The notes: a model not told the origin generated them from the sequence alone. Shown: positions 51,336 through 61,199, numbered from the stretch's first letter. The stretch: DNA of 64,000 bases from Actinomycetota bacterium (GCA_029978335.1 JAPOJQ010000005.1:1-64000); one strand, 5' to 3'. A program made the numbers and translations.

Positions 51336-52952
51336 GTGCTGCAGGCCGATGCTCTGACCGTTGAGATCGGCGGACGAACTGTGGTCCGGTCGGCATCGTT
51401 CACCGTCAGTGCGCGCGACAAGGTCGGCATCGTGGGGCGCAATGGTGCAGGAAAGACGACGCTCTTTCGTGTGCTCGGCGGGGAACTCGACGCATCCGGT
51501 GGTCGAGTGGTGCGACGCGGCGCCTTTGGCTATCTGCCCCAGGATCCGCGTATTGCGGGCGTGCTTGACGGCCGACGTGCCATCACGCATGTGTTGTCGG
51601 GCCGCAATATTGATGAGCAGGTGGAGCGCATCGAACGCCTGCGTCTGGCGATGGAAGCCACGCCGGATGATGCAACGGTTGAGCGTTATGCGCGGGCGGA
51701 AGAGGCGTTTCGTGTTGCAGGGGGATACGGAGCTGAGAGTGAGGCGAGGTCACTCGCGGCGGGGTTGGGTATTTCGCAGGCCCGCCTTGAGCTTCCCCTC
51801 GGCACGTTGTCGGGCGGGGAGCGTCGCCGAGTGGAGCTCGCACGCATTCTCTTTGCTGGCTCGGACGTACTGTGCCTCGATGAACCAACGAACCACCTTG
51901 ATGTCGATGCGAAACAGTGGTTGATGGGTTTCCTTCGTCAGTATCGAGGTGCCTTGCTCGTGATCAGTCACGACCTCGATCTGCTCGACGAGGCCATCAC
52001 GCGCGTTCTTCACCTCGATCGCCCAGACGATGCCGACACGGGCGAGGTCATCGAGTATCGCGGCACCTACAGCCAGTATCAGACCGCTCGTGCAGAAGAC
52101 GAGCGTCGACTCGAAAAACTCGCGGCCCAGCAGTCCCGCGAACTTGCCCGAATGCAGCGCGTGGTCGACCGGTTCGGAGCGAAAGCGACCAAGGCATCGA
52201 TGGCGCACAACATGGAACGGCGCATTGCCCGCCTTGAATCCGAACGTGTTGATGCGCCGGCGTCGCGGCGCCGCATGGAGGTTCGGTTCCCTGATCCACC
52301 GTCGTGCGGTGTGACGGTGGTGACCGTGTCGTCGATGTGCAAGGGCTACGGCGGGCCGCCGGTATTTGAGGATGTGTCGTTTGACCTCGGCCGGGGTGAG
52401 CGATTGTTGGTGCTTGGCCTCAATGGTGCAGGCAAGACCACGCTGTTGCGGATCCTTGCGGGTGAACTTGCCGCTGACCTTGGTGATGTCTCGTTCGGGC
52501 ATCAGGTCGCGGTTGGCTACTACGCCCAAGAGCACGACAACCTTGACGGATCGGCGAGTTTGCTCGACAACATTCGGCGATCGGTGCCTGCGGGCGTGGC
52601 GGCGACGGAAACGCTGCTGCGCTCGCTGCTCGGCATGTTCGGACTGACCGGCGACAAGGTATTTCAGGACGCCGGAACGCTCTCGGGTGGAGAGAAAACC
52701 AAGTTGGCCTTGGCCATGTTGATGACGGGCCGAAACAACCTGCTCCTCCTCGACGAGCCGACCAACAACTTGGACCCGGCGTCACGTACTGCGGTCGCCG
52801 ATGCGCTGTCGTCGTGGCCGGGAGCGATGATTCTGGTCAGTCACGACACGGAATTTGTTGAGCGGCTAGAGCCGACGAAAGTGCTGTTATTGCCCGATGC
52901 CGATGTGGACTATTTCGGGTCGACGTGGCTCGAACTCGTCAGCCTCGCCTAA
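51336..52952 (+). CDS. ABC-F family ATPase
   Basis: A 538-residue soluble protein with two ABC domains joined by a charged helical linker (about residues 235-310). Walker A GRNGAGKTT and GLNGAGKTT, signatures LSGGERRRVELA and LSGGEKTKLALA, Walker B LCLDEPTNHLD and LLLDEPTNNLD. No membrane segments. ABC-F proteins act at the ribosome, as translation factors or antibiotic-protection proteins; which applies cannot be read from sequence. Confidence 0.9.
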   Translation: MLQADALTVEIGGRTVVRSASFTVSARDKVGIVGRNGAGKTTLFRVLGGELDASGGRVVRRGAFGYLPQDPRIAGVLDGRRAITHVLSGRNIDEQVERIERLRLAMEATPDDATVERYARAEEAFRVAGGYGAESEARSLAAGLGISQARLELPLGTLSGGERRRVELARILFAGSDVLCLDEPTNHLDVDAKQWLMGFLRQYRGALLVISHDLDLLDEAITRVLHLDRPDDADTGEVIEYRGTYSQYQTARAEDERRLEKLAAQQSRELARMQRVVDRFGAKATKASMAHNMERRIARLESERVDAPASRRRMEVRFPDPPSCGVTVVTVSSMCKGYGGPPVFEDVSFDLGRGERLLVLGLNGAGKTTLLRILAGELAADLGDVSFGHQVAVGYYAQEHDNLDGSASLLDNIRRSVPAGVAATETLLRSLLGMFGLTGDKVFQDAGTLSGGEKTKLALAMLMTGRNNLLLLDEPTNNLDPASRTAVADALSSWPGAMILVSHDTEFVERLEPTKVLLLPDADVDYFGSTWLELVSLA

Positions 52953-52961
52953 CGATCGCTG

Positions 52962-54632
52962 CTACGGACGAATCGCAACACCGACGTCACGGGTTGCGGC
53001 TTCGGCTCTCACCTGTTCGAAGAAGTCGTTGCCTTTGTCATCGACGACGATGAATGCAGGAAAGTCACGAACCTCGATCCTCCAGACGGCTTCCATGCCG
53101 AGTTCGGCATATTCGAGCACCTCAACGGCTGTGATGTTGTCTTGTGCAAGTCGAGCGGCAGGGCCACCAATCGACCCGAGATAGAAGCCGCCGTGCTGCG
53201 CACACGCGTCGGTGACCTGCCGGGAGCGATTGCCCTTGGCCAGCATCACGAAGGATCCGCCGGCGGCCTGGAACTGCTCGACGTACGAGTCCATGCGACC
53301 TGCGGTCGTTGGTCCGAACGATCCCGATGGCATTCCTTCGGGGGTCTTGGCTGGACCTGCGTAGTAGACGCAGTGGTCGCGTAGATACTGAGGCATTGGT
53401 TCGCCAGCGTCGAGGCGCTCTTTGATCTTGGCGTGAGCGATGTCGCGGGCCACCACCATGGGTCCCGACAACATGACGCGGGTGCGAACGGGATAGCTCG
53501 CCAACGTGGCGCGAATCTCGTCCATCGGGCGATTGAGGTCGACGTGTACGACGTCGCTCCCGTCGAGGTCGCCGTCGGCGGTGTCGGGTAGGAAGCGGGC
53601 CGGATCATGCTCGAGTTGTTCGAGAAAGATGCCGTCGGCGGTGATCTTGCCGAGCGCCTGGCGATCCGCTGAACATGACACCGCCATTGCGACTGGACAT
53701 GAAGCCCCGTGTCGCGCAAGACGGATCACTCGAACGTCGTGGCAGAAGTATTTGCCGCCGAATTGGGCACCGATGCCGGTCTTACGGCTGAGTTCCAACA
53801 CCTTTGCTTCGAGTTCAACATCGCGGAATCCGTGTCCGAGCGGAGACCCTTGCGTCGGGAGCGCATCGAGATAGTGGGCCGATGCCAACTTGGCGGTTTC
53901 GACCGCGAGCTCTGCTGACGTACCCCCAATGACGACGGCAAGGTGATACGGCGGGCATGCAGCGGTGCCGAGCGACTGCATCTTGTCGTAGAGCCACGGC
54001 AGGAGCGTCGCTTCGTTGAGCAGTGCCTTGGTCTCTTGGAAGAGGTAACTCTTGTTCGCACTGCCGCCGCCCTTGGCCATGAACAAGAAGCGGTACTCCG
54101 CGCCCTCGGTTGCGGCGATCTTGATCTCCGCAGGAAGGTTCGTGCCGGTGTTGCGCTCTTCGTACATATCGAGTGGCGCCATCTGGCTGTAGCGCAGATT
54201 CGACGTGAGATACGTGTCTTGAACCCCACCAGCGATGGCGACTTCGTCGCCGCCACCGGTGAATACCATCTCGCCCTTTTTGGCTTTGACGATCGCGGTG
54301 CCGGTGTCTTGGCACATCGGCAGGACACCGCCGGCAGCAACCGCGGCGTTGCGTAGGAGGTCCAGCGCGACGAAACGGTCATTCGCGCTTGCTTCCGGGT
54401 CGTCGAGAATGGCACGAAGTTGACCGAGATGGCTCGAGCGTAGATAGTGCGCGATTTCGTGCATCGCGAGTGCCGTGAGGCGTTGAATTGCCGCCGGGTC
54501 AACCTTGAGCACGCGCCCGAGCGGCGTGTCGACGGTCTCGACGCCCTCGGTGCTGATGAGTCGATATTTGGTGGTGTCGGGCCCGAGGGGCAACAGTTCG
54601 GTAAACCAGTCTGGGGCGTCGGCGATGGCCAT
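52962..54632 (-). CDS. fumarate hydratase class I (iron-sulfur)
   Basis: A 556-residue TCA-cycle enzyme converting fumarate and malate. The N-terminal 4Fe-4S domain has the three cysteine regions [25 protein letters not shown] and [29 protein letters not shown] and the C-terminal [14 protein letters not shown] are family-typical, and the one-chain length fits FumA/FumB. The ATG at 54632 lies 6 nt after TAGGGT; a GTG two codons upstream (54638) is the alternative. Use of an oxygen-sensitive fumarase is frequent in this class. Confidence 0.94.
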   Translation of the reverse strand: MAIADAPDWFTELLPLGPDTTKYRLISTEGVETVDTPLGRVLKVDPAAIQRLTALAMHEIAHYLRSSHLGQLRAILDDPEASANDRFVALDLLRNAAVAAGGVLPMCQDTGTAIVKAKKGEMVFTGGGDEVAIAGGVQDTYLTSNLRYSQMAPLDMYEERNTGTNLPAEIKIAATEGAEYRFLFMAKGGGSANKSYLFQETKALLNEATLLPWLYDKMQSLGTAACPPYHLAVVIGGTSAELAVETAKLASAHYLDALPTQGSPLGHGFRDVELEAKVLELSRKTGIGAQFGGKYFCHDVRVIRLARHGASCPVAMAVSCSADRQALGKITADGIFLEQLEHDPARFLPDTADGDLDGSDVVHVDLNRPMDEIRATLASYPVRTRVMLSGPMVVARDIAHAKIKERLDAGEPMPQYLRDHCVYYAGPAKTPEGMPSGSFGPTTAGRMDSYVEQFQAAGGSFVMLAKGNRSRQVTDACAQHGGFYLGSIGGPAARLAQDNITAVEVLEYAELGMEAVWRIEVRDFPAFIVVDDKGNDFFEQVRAEAATRDVGVAIRP

Positions 54633-54638
54633 GGGCAC

Positions 54639-54644
54639 ACCCTA
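54639..54644 (-). promoter_or_regulatory. -10-like box TAGGGT of the fumarase gene (leaderless)
   Basis: TAGGGT on the minus strand, 6-nt spacer, ATG at 54632. Confidence 0.5.
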
Positions 54645-54656
54645 GGTCGCTGCCGT

Positions 54657-55424
54657 TCACGAGACCATCTCGACGATGGTCTCGATCAGAAGGGCTCCTG
54701 CAGAGAGCATTGAGAGCCCAAGCAAGGCGTAGCGCACGCGCTCAGCGGGGAGGCGCGACACCAGCGGTCCTGACGCAACAAGACCGAACAGGACGCCAGG
54801 AAGCAAGAGGGCGCACAATTGGAGTTGACGGGTATGTACCTCACCGGCAGCAAGCAGGCCGAGAAATGAAATGACCGAACCGATGCCGAAGAACACGCCG
54901 AGCGTGGCTCGCGTCGTCGCAGGGTCGGAGTGCTGATAGGTGACGGCCATCGGGGGCCCACCGACGCCGGCAGTGGTTCCAGAAAATCCAGACGCGACGC
55001 CTGCAATCACTAGGTTTCTGCGGCTCGTCGTGACCTTGAACCCGGTAAGGGACGCAACCACCGCAACGAGTACGGAGATGCCAACCATGATCCGAATTGC
55101 GGTGGCACCCGTCGTTGCCACCACCCACGATCCCAGCACCACTCCAGGCACTCGCCCAGTGAGGGCAACGGCGACATCGCGCCATGCGACGTGTTGGCGT
55201 TCACGCCGAACCACCCCAACCGATAGCGGCCAGACCATCACGATGGTCGTTACGGGAAGGAAGCCCGGATCGACGAGTCCCAGAATTGGGGCCGCAAGAA
55301 TGGCCATGCCGAGCCCGAGGGTGGCCTGTACTGCCGCTCCAGCAGCGATCGTGATGACGCAGAGCGCAGCGAGTCGCCAGTCGAGACCGACGATGTCGTA
55401 GGTCAGGAGCGAAGTGGAGGTCAC
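54657..55424 (-). CDS. TSUP (TauE/SafE) family membrane transporter
   Basis: A 255-residue protein with seven to eight membrane segments. GFSGTTAGVGGPPMAV is the diagnostic TSUP motif, and an internal repeat of the first half (GAAVQATLGLGMAILAAP) is seen. The family exports sulfite, sulfoacetate or similar anions. The GTG at 55424 overlaps the HrpB stop by 4 nt; the frame is open further up but only inside hrpB. Confidence 0.88.
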   Translation of the reverse strand: MTSTSLLTYDIVGLDWRLAALCVITIAAGAAVQATLGLGMAILAAPILGLVDPGFLPVTTIVMVWPLSVGVVRRERQHVAWRDVAVALTGRVPGVVLGSWVVATTGATAIRIMVGISVLVAVVASLTGFKVTTSRRNLVIAGVASGFSGTTAGVGGPPMAVTYQHSDPATTRATLGVFFGIGSVISFLGLLAAGEVHTRQLQLCALLLPGVLFGLVASGPLVSRLPAERVRYALLGLSMLSAGALLIETIVEMVS

Positions 55425-57943
55425 GTGTTGTCCTTGCCGAGGCGGCGGGGCTCCGCGGTCTGCGGAGTGCTTGGCCACTGGTGCTTGGGGTAGCGACCAG
55501 CCATCTCGCGTCGAACGTCAGCCCATGCGCCTCGCCAGAACCCCGGAAGGTCAGCAGTGATCTGAATCGGCCGATCAGCTGGGCTCAGCAGGTGCAAGGT
55601 CAACGGCACATCACCGATCTGTGGGTGGGTATCGAGTCCGAAAAGGTCTTGCACCCGGACATGCACCGACGGATTCGGCTCGCCGACGCCATCGACGTAC
55701 GCAATGAGCGCAGTGCGGCCGTTTGGAAGGTCGAGATGTTCCGGTGCGAGGCGATCGATGTCAGCGCCAAGTGGCCACTCGAGGGTGGAACGTAGAATGG
55801 TCGTCAGGTCGAGACGTTCGACATCGGCGATCGATTGCAAGCCGTTGAGATACGGTCCAAGCCAGGCATCGACTGCATTGACGAGTGCATCGGTGCTCCA
55901 ATCCGGCCATGGCTCGCCGTGGCGGCTGTGGAGAAATCGCACACGGTCGACGAGCCGCAGCGAACGCCCATCCCAACCAAGAGCGGCAAGCCCGGTGTCG
56001 CGCACGCGCTGCAGTAACGCTGCGTGTGTGTCGTCACCAGATCCTGGACGCTCGCGTCGTTGAGCAAAGCGAATCGCACCGAGTCGGCGCTCAACGACGG
56101 CGACGATGTCGCCTCGTTCGGCGTCCCACTCGAGTTGCCGCCGCTCATCAAAGATCGACCGCTCACCGGTCTGCGTCGCGCCGATCACTTCGTCGAGCGT
56201 GATGACGCATCCTTGGCGGATGCGGGCGCGGTCGCGTCGACCATCGAGATCCACGGCGATTATCAGCTCTTCGTTCGCCAATGGATCCGACTCTGGTACC
56301 CATGCGGCGCTGCCAGAACGCAACTGGAATTGGCCGGTTCGACGTCGCCCAGCGAGACGCTCAGGAAATGCGGCGAGCAGTCGCAGTCCAGATCTCGATG
56401 GGTCGATGTCGGTCCATGAGAGCGACATGCCGAGTCGGCGAGCCAGGTCCTCGGTTCGTTCAACTACCCGACGGACGCTGTGCTGGTCGGCGTACTGGTC
56501 CGATCGGCCACGAGTGATCACCGCTCGGACTCGCGCATCGATGTCACTGGGGATCTCGTCGGGGTGGCCGCGGTAGATATCTCGCTCGTCGAGCAGGGCG
56601 GCGAGGAGCAGTGACAATGGATCGGGGTAGCGCACCACCATTGCCGCCAGACGGGGATGCATCGGCAGTGCCAGCATCTGGCGGCCGTTTTCGGTGAGGT
56701 GGCGGTGCTCATCGATCGCTCCGATGTCGGTGAGGAGCGACTCGGCTGATCGAAGTTGTCCTGTTGATGGGGCCGTCAGAAGACGCATTTCATTGATGGG
56801 CGTGCCCCAGGCGAGAGCTTCGAGTACGAACCCGGAAAGGTCGGCGTCAGCGATCTCTGGCGTTCGGTGTGCTGGTCGGGAACCATGCTCCATCGGGCTC
56901 CACAACCGATAGCAGGACCCGGGCGCGACGCGTCCGGCACGTCCAGCTCGCTGATCGGCGGATGCTCGGCTCGCGATGATCGTGGTGAGCCGTGTCATTC
57001 CGGTGCGTGGATCGTGTCGCGGCACTCTGGCGAGTCCGGCATCGACCACGATGCGAATGCCATCAACGGTGAGCGAACTCTCCGCAATATCGGTCGCCAG
57101 CACGACTCGTCGGCGGCCGTCGGGCGATGCGGCGAGTGCAAGGTCTTGATCGGTGAGCGAGATTGCGCCGGCGAGTGGACGGATATCGATCCCGGGACCA
57201 AGAACGTCGGCCAATGCGCGTGCGGTGCGCTGGATCTCTGCGATGCCGGGCAAGAACGCCAGCACATCACCCTCGCACTCGCTGAGCGCACGAACGATGG
57301 TGGCGGTCATGTGCTGGTGTAGGTCACGCCACGATCCAGGCTGGCGGCGCCCTGTCCCAGGTGCCCACACGATGTCCACCGGATGGGCACTGCCGTCTGA
57401 GTCGACGATGCGACAGTCACCCATGATTCGTCGTAAGCGATCGGTATCTGGTGTCGCCGACATCGCTGCGATGATGAGGTCGGGTCGAACGGTGTCGGCG
57501 ACCTCGAGAGCGAGAGCGAGCCCGAGGTCGGTAGTCAGATGGCGTTCATGGACTTCGTCGAACAGCACTGCTGCAACGCCTGGGAGGCTCGCGTCATTCT
57601 GAATCCGTCGAGTCAGAATGCCTTCGGTGACGACCTCAATGCGGGTTGTCGGTCCAGTTCGACGTTCATCCCGTGTGGTGTAGCCAACGGTGTCGCCTAC
57701 GGCGCACCCAACGAGCTGCGACATTCGCTGGGCAGCGGCGCGGGTTGCTAATCGCCGGGGTTCGAGGACGAGGATTCGACCGTCGATGGCTGACGACTCC
57801 ATCAACCGAATCGGCACCAACGTGGTCTTGCCTGCGCCGGGAGGAGCCACGATGATCGCGCGTCGGTGCGTGGTGAGGGCGTCGAGGACCTCATCGATGA
57901 CCGCGAGGATCGGGAGATCTGACGTCTCGCCGGGCGGTGACAC
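55421..57943 (-). CDS. hrpB: ATP-dependent RNA helicase HrpB
   Basis: An 840-residue DEAH-type helicase. Walker A APPGAGKTT (residues about 34-42), LEPRRLATRAAAQRM (Ia), the DEVH box LFDEVHERH, SAT, ATDIAESSLTVDG (V) and QRAGRAGRVAPG (VI) are followed by the HA2 region and the HrpB-specific C-terminal domain (GAIRFAQRRE to PKHQWP). The GTG at 57943 lies 10 nt behind the thioredoxin-fold gene. The frame is open for another 97 codons upstream, but those run antisense-like through that gene and lack similarity. Confidence 0.92.
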   Translation of the reverse strand: MSPPGETSDLPILAVIDEVLDALTTHRRAIIVAPPGAGKTTLVPIRLMESSAIDGRILVLEPRRLATRAAAQRMSQLVGCAVGDTVGYTTRDERRTGPTTRIEVVTEGILTRRIQNDASLPGVAAVLFDEVHERHLTTDLGLALALEVADTVRPDLIIAAMSATPDTDRLRRIMGDCRIVDSDGSAHPVDIVWAPGTGRRQPGSWRDLHQHMTATIVRALSECEGDVLAFLPGIAEIQRTARALADVLGPGIDIRPLAGAISLTDQDLALAASPDGRRRVVLATDIAESSLTVDGIRIVVDAGLARVPRHDPRTGMTRLTTIIASRASADQRAGRAGRVAPGSCYRLWSPMEHGSRPAHRTPEIADADLSGFVLEALAWGTPINEMRLLTAPSTGQLRSAESLLTDIGAIDEHRHLTENGRQMLALPMHPRLAAMVVRYPDPLSLLLAALLDERDIYRGHPDEIPSDIDARVRAVITRGRSDQYADQHSVRRVVERTEDLARRLGMSLSWTDIDPSRSGLRLLAAFPERLAGRRRTGQFQLRSGSAAWVPESDPLANEELIIAVDLDGRRDRARIRQGCVITLDEVIGATQTGERSIFDERRQLEWDAERGDIVAVVERRLGAIRFAQRRERPGSGDDTHAALLQRVRDTGLAALGWDGRSLRLVDRVRFLHSRHGEPWPDWSTDALVNAVDAWLGPYLNGLQSIADVERLDLTTILRSTLEWPLGADIDRLAPEHLDLPNGRTALIAYVDGVGEPNPSVHVRVQDLFGLDTHPQIGDVPLTLHLLSPADRPIQITADLPGFWRGAWADVRREMAGRYPKHQWPSTPQTAEPRRLGKDNT

Positions 57944-57953
57944 GAGATCGCGC

Positions 57954-58442
57954 TCAGGCGATCGCTGGGGACCCGGCAAACGGTGCTGGATCGCCTGCTT
58001 CAGGAATTGTGGGGGAGCGCCACGCTGTGGTGTTGGTAATGGCATCTGCAACGGCGCGCCATTCAGCAGGGTTCCACCCTTGGGCGGTGGCGTCAACGGT
58101 GCCGTCGACGCGCACGAACACGAATGCCGGCAACGCCGTGAGGCCCATAGCGGCGACCACTGCCCGATCCGGATCGGTGAACACGAGGAACTGATCGGCC
58201 AACGGGCCAAGGAAGCGCCGGGTATCGGCCTCATCAGCGGTGATGAGGAGGTTCACACGCGCATGGCACCCGCGAAGCGCCTCAAGAATGCGAACAGCGC
58301 TTCGGAGCACCCACGAACTCTCGTTGGTGTACGGGTCAAGGACCACGGTGGCGAGATGGAATGTCGTGAGCCACTCGCCGAGCGGTCGGGGGGTCGACCC
58401 GAGCGGGGCAAGTGAGAGCTCGTCGGAAAGCTTCACGGTCAC
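57954..58442 (-). CDS. thioredoxin-fold protein without CxxC
   Basis: A 162-residue protein. Residues about 30-140 look like a thioredoxin fold: a strand-helix start (LATVVLDPYTNESSWVLRSAVRILEAL), a DEADTRRFLGPLADQFLVFTDP middle, and the cis-Pro-type LTALPAFVFVRVDG. The CxxC site is missing; the only Cys in that part is in RGCHARV. It cannot be a normal disulfide reductase and may be a binding module. GTG at 58442, 6 nt after TACGAT. It starts the operon with hrpB and the TSUP transporter. Confidence 0.72.
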   Translation of the reverse strand: MTVKLSDELSLAPLGSTPRPLGEWLTTFHLATVVLDPYTNESSWVLRSAVRILEALRGCHARVNLLITADEADTRRFLGPLADQFLVFTDPDRAVVAAMGLTALPAFVFVRVDGTVDATAQGWNPAEWRAVADAITNTTAWRSPTIPEAGDPAPFAGSPAIA

Positions 58443-58448
58443 GCCTCG

Positions 58449-58454
58449 ATCGTA
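58449..58454 (-). promoter_or_regulatory. -10-like box TACGAT of the thioredoxin-fold gene (leaderless)
   Basis: TACGAT on the minus strand, 6-nt spacer, GTG at 58442; the same hexamer and spacing precede the hydantoinase gene. Confidence 0.5.
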
Positions 58455-58502
58455 GCGACAGCAGTGGTCGGCTCCCCAACACTTGCTGGCCGATGCGATG
58501 GG

Positions 58503-58508
58503 TACCGT
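58503..58508 (+). promoter_or_regulatory. -10-like box TACCGT of the orphan gene (leaderless)
   Basis: TACCGT, 6-nt spacer, GTG at 58515. Confidence 0.5.
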
Positions 58509-58514
58509 GGTGCT

Positions 58515-59057
58515 GTGCATCCGCTCGAGTACCTGCGTGCCGTGTCTCGCCATCGCAGCATTCCCGCAGCAGAGCTGGCGATCGAGTTTGCAAGAGCGGT
58601 TGGCGAGTGGTCATTTGATGGCCCGGAACTGGTCTTGGCATCACGGCGAATGCTGGAGCATCGCGGTGACGCGTCGCCGTTGTGGTGGGCGACCTCGATG
58701 CTCGTCACTGCTCCCTCGGTGGTCGATCGGGCTTTTGCGGTAGTCGATGCGTTGTCCAATGAAGGTGACGACGTGCCGATGGCAGCGGTTCCCGTAGCTG
58801 CAGCAACGCCAGACGAGGTGATCGTTGTCTCGCCCTGGGTTGACCGCCTTGACGACGATGCGGTGACGGGTCGTGTCGCAACGCTGTGGTGTCCAGTCGG
58901 CTATCTGGTTCGCCCGGAATATCTCGATCGGATCATGGCGGGCCTTGATGCCCGGGGCGATCGGCCCCGTCGGATTCGACGAGGCTCACAACCGATCGAG
59001 ATCAATGGCACACCGTGTCCGTATGCGCCGGAGTTGCTGCGGGTGTCAACCGTGTAA
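58515..59057 (+). CDS. conserved-looking hypothetical protein
   Basis: A 180-residue soluble protein that I do not recognise. The N-terminal half is helical (EYLRAVSRHRSIPAAELAIEF, then a Trp pair in SPLWWATSML); the second half is rich in short strands (EVIVVSPWVDRL, VATLWCPVGYLVRP) and ends in PYAPELLRV. It has no signal peptide, membrane segment or known motif. Codon use equals the neighbours. GTG at 58515 with a TACCGT box 6 nt upstream; it lies 28 bp before the hydantoinase gene in the same direction, and divergent from the thioredoxin-fold gene. Confidence 0.7.
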   Translation: MHPLEYLRAVSRHRSIPAAELAIEFARAVGEWSFDGPELVLASRRMLEHRGDASPLWWATSMLVTAPSVVDRAFAVVDALSNEGDDVPMAAVPVAAATPDEVIVVSPWVDRLDDDAVTGRVATLWCPVGYLVRPEYLDRIMAGLDARGDRPRRIRRGSQPIEINGTPCPYAPELLRVSTV

Positions 59058-59073
59058 GGCCTCGTCTCGGAAC

Positions 59074-59079
59074 TACGAT
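59074..59079 (+). promoter_or_regulatory. -10-like box TACGAT of the hydantoinase gene (leaderless)
   Basis: TACGAT, 6-nt spacer, GTG at 59086. Confidence 0.5.
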
Positions 59080-59085
59080 CCGCTC

Positions 59086-60504
59086 GTGGGCCGCATCCTG
59101 ATTGAGAACGGAACGGTGATCTCGCCGTCGGGGCGCTTCCGTGCCGACGTGCTGATCGACGGTGAGCGAATTGCTGCCCTTCTTGATCCAGGTTCCCGGG
59201 CGTTGCTTGGGCTTGATCCGGATCGTGTGATCGATGCGACTGGTCGCTACGTCATTCCCGGTGGCGTCGACGTGCACACCCACATGCAGTTGCCGATGGG
59301 ACCAACGATGTCGTCGGACACCTTTGCGACGGGAACGGTTGCGGCGGCGTGGGGAGGCGTAACGACCATTGTCGATTTTGCGTCGCAGCAGGTTGGTGAG
59401 CGAGTAATGGATGGCCTCGAGGCCCGGCACGCCGAAGCGGCGGGCCAATGCGCGGTCGACTACGCCTTTCATCAAACGATCGGTGGGGTCGACGACGAGT
59501 CGTTGGCGTCGATCAGGCAACTTGTCGAACGTGAGGGCATCTCCTCGATCAAATTGTTCATGGCGTATCCCGGTTCGTACTACTCCGACGATGGACAGAT
59601 TCTCAGGGCGATGCAGGTCGCAGGCGAGTTGGGCGCGCTGACGATGATGCACGCAGAGAACGGGCTTGCCATCGACGTGCTGCGCGCGCAAGCGATCGCT
59701 CGCGGCGACACGGCCCCGGTGTTCCACGGGTTGACGCGGCCACCCGAACTCGAGGGCGAGGCGACGAATCGAGCGGTGCAGTTGGCTCGAGTGGCTGGTG
59801 ATGCGCCGCTGTACATCGTGCACCTGTCCGCAGCACATGCACTTGAAGAAGTTGCGCGTGCTCGTCATCGCGGGCAGAACGTGTTCGCCGAGACCTGCCC
59901 CCAGTATTTGTGGTTGAGCCTCGAAGAACACCTGTCGCGTCCGGGGGTCGAGGGCGCTGCGTATGTGTGTTCCACACCACTGCGCTCGCATCACGATCAC
60001 CACCAGCGCGACTTGTGGACTGGCTTGAGGAACGACGATCTCGCCGTCGTGTCCACCGATCACTGTCCGTTCTGCATGAAGGATCAGAAAGATCTCGGCA
60101 GCGATGATTTCACGGCGATCCCGAACGGCATCGGTGGTGTCGAACATCGGCTCGAGCTGATGTATCAGGGGGTGGTTGCTGGTGAGATCACCCTGGAGCG
60201 GTGGGTCGAGACGTGTTGCACGACGCCGGCGAGGCTCTTTGGTATGCACCCTCGCAAGGGTGAAATCGTGCCCGGTGCAGATGCCGATGTCGTGGTGTGG
60301 GACCCAACGTCATCAACAACGATTGGGCTGGCTGGGAAACATCACATGAATATGGATCACTCCGCGTACGAGGGTTTCGTGGTTGACGGCAAGGTGGAGA
60401 CCGTCATCAGCCGTGGTGAGGTGGTGGTTGAGCGAGATCAATTCGTTGGACGAGTTGGCCACGGTCGATTTGTTGAGCGTTCACTTCCGGCGGTGCTTCG
60501 CTGA
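59086..60504 (+). CDS. hydA: dihydropyrimidinase / D-hydantoinase
   Basis: A 472-residue amidohydrolase that opens dihydrouracil-type or hydantoin rings. Metal ligands: His pair in GVDVHTHMQ, the carboxylated Lys in SSIKLFMAYPG, His in MMHAENG, His in YIVHLSAAHALEE, and Asp in VSTDHCPF. The length and the FAETCPQYLWL segment match dihydropyrimidinase. GTG at 59086 begins directly at GRILIENGTV, the usual N-terminus. Its stop overlaps the HAD gene by one base (TGATG). No transporter or beta-ureidopropionase lies nearby. Confidence 0.92.
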   Translation: MGRILIENGTVISPSGRFRADVLIDGERIAALLDPGSRALLGLDPDRVIDATGRYVIPGGVDVHTHMQLPMGPTMSSDTFATGTVAAAWGGVTTIVDFASQQVGERVMDGLEARHAEAAGQCAVDYAFHQTIGGVDDESLASIRQLVEREGISSIKLFMAYPGSYYSDDGQILRAMQVAGELGALTMMHAENGLAIDVLRAQAIARGDTAPVFHGLTRPPELEGEATNRAVQLARVAGDAPLYIVHLSAAHALEEVARARHRGQNVFAETCPQYLWLSLEEHLSRPGVEGAAYVCSTPLRSHHDHHQRDLWTGLRNDDLAVVSTDHCPFCMKDQKDLGSDDFTAIPNGIGGVEHRLELMYQGVVAGEITLERWVETCCTTPARLFGMHPRKGEIVPGADADVVVWDPTSSTTIGLAGKHHMNMDHSAYEGFVVDGKVETVISRGEVVVERDQFVGRVGHGRFVERSLPAVLR

Positions 60505-61196
60505 TGGTGCCTGGTCGATTCGACGCCGTGTTCTTTGATGCCGGTGGCATTCTCGTGTTGCCCGATCCGACGGTGATCGCGCCACTGCTCACCACCTATG
60601 GGGGATCCGATGAGATCGACGTCCATCGTCGGGCGCATTACGCCGGCATGGCGGCGAAGTCACGTACGCAATCTGATGAGGGGAATTGGGATTCGTACAA
60701 CTTGGCGTACGTGTCAGCCGCTGGTGTTGATCAAGCGCATCGCGACCGAGCCGCCGATCTGCTAGGCCGCACTCGCTCAGCTGACCTGTGGCGTTGGCCG
60801 ATCCCAGAAAGCGTCGCGGCGTTGGCATCGTTGTCGGCGTTGGATGTGCCGATGTCCGTGGTTTCAAACGCCAGCGGCCAAATCGAATGGGTGTTGGCTC
60901 ATATGGGGATCTGCCAAGCCGGCGAGGGCAGTGGCACCTCGGTGCGTGTGGTGATCGACTCGGCGGTCGTCGGTGTGGCCAAGCCGGATCCAAGAATCTT
61001 CTCGTTTGCATTGCGCCATCATCAAGACACCGCACCGGAGCGGATCTTGTATGTCGGTGACTCGGTCACCATGGACGTTGGCGGCGCACGAGCGGCCGGT
61101 CTACATCCGGTGTTACTCGATCCCTTTGATGATCATCCCGATGCTGATTTCGATCGGATTTCTGACCTCAGCGAGTTGGTTGCCGTCTTTTCGTAG
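60504..61196 (+). CDS. HAD-superfamily hydrolase
   Basis: A 230-residue HAD-like phosphatase or dehalogenase. Motif I is FFDAGGIL (Asp nucleophile; the second Asp of DxD is replaced by Gly, as in several HAD groups), motif II VVSNASG, motif III Lys in VGVAKPDPRIF, motif IV YVGDSVTMDVGGARAAG. The helical cap lies at about residues 20-90. Coupled to the hydantoinase gene; the substrate is unknown. Ends 3 bp before the convergent acyl-CoA dehydrogenase gene. Confidence 0.85.
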   Translation: MVPGRFDAVFFDAGGILVLPDPTVIAPLLTTYGGSDEIDVHRRAHYAGMAAKSRTQSDEGNWDSYNLAYVSAAGVDQAHRDRAADLLGRTRSADLWRWPIPESVAALASLSALDVPMSVVSNASGQIEWVLAHMGICQAGEGSGTSVRVVIDSAVVGVAKPDPRIFSFALRHHQDTAPERILYVGDSVTMDVGGARAAGLHPVLLDPFDDHPDADFDRISDLSELVAVFS

Positions 61197-61199
61197 CCC

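Noticed and set aside
57944-58234. N-terminal extension of HrpB
   Set aside because: Lies fully over the thioredoxin-fold gene in another frame, is Pro/Ser/Arg-rich and shows no helicase sequence.
59002-60249. 415-codon open frame on the minus strand
   Set aside because: Antisense to the hydantoinase gene; a by-product of GC-rich codon structure with no recognisable domain.
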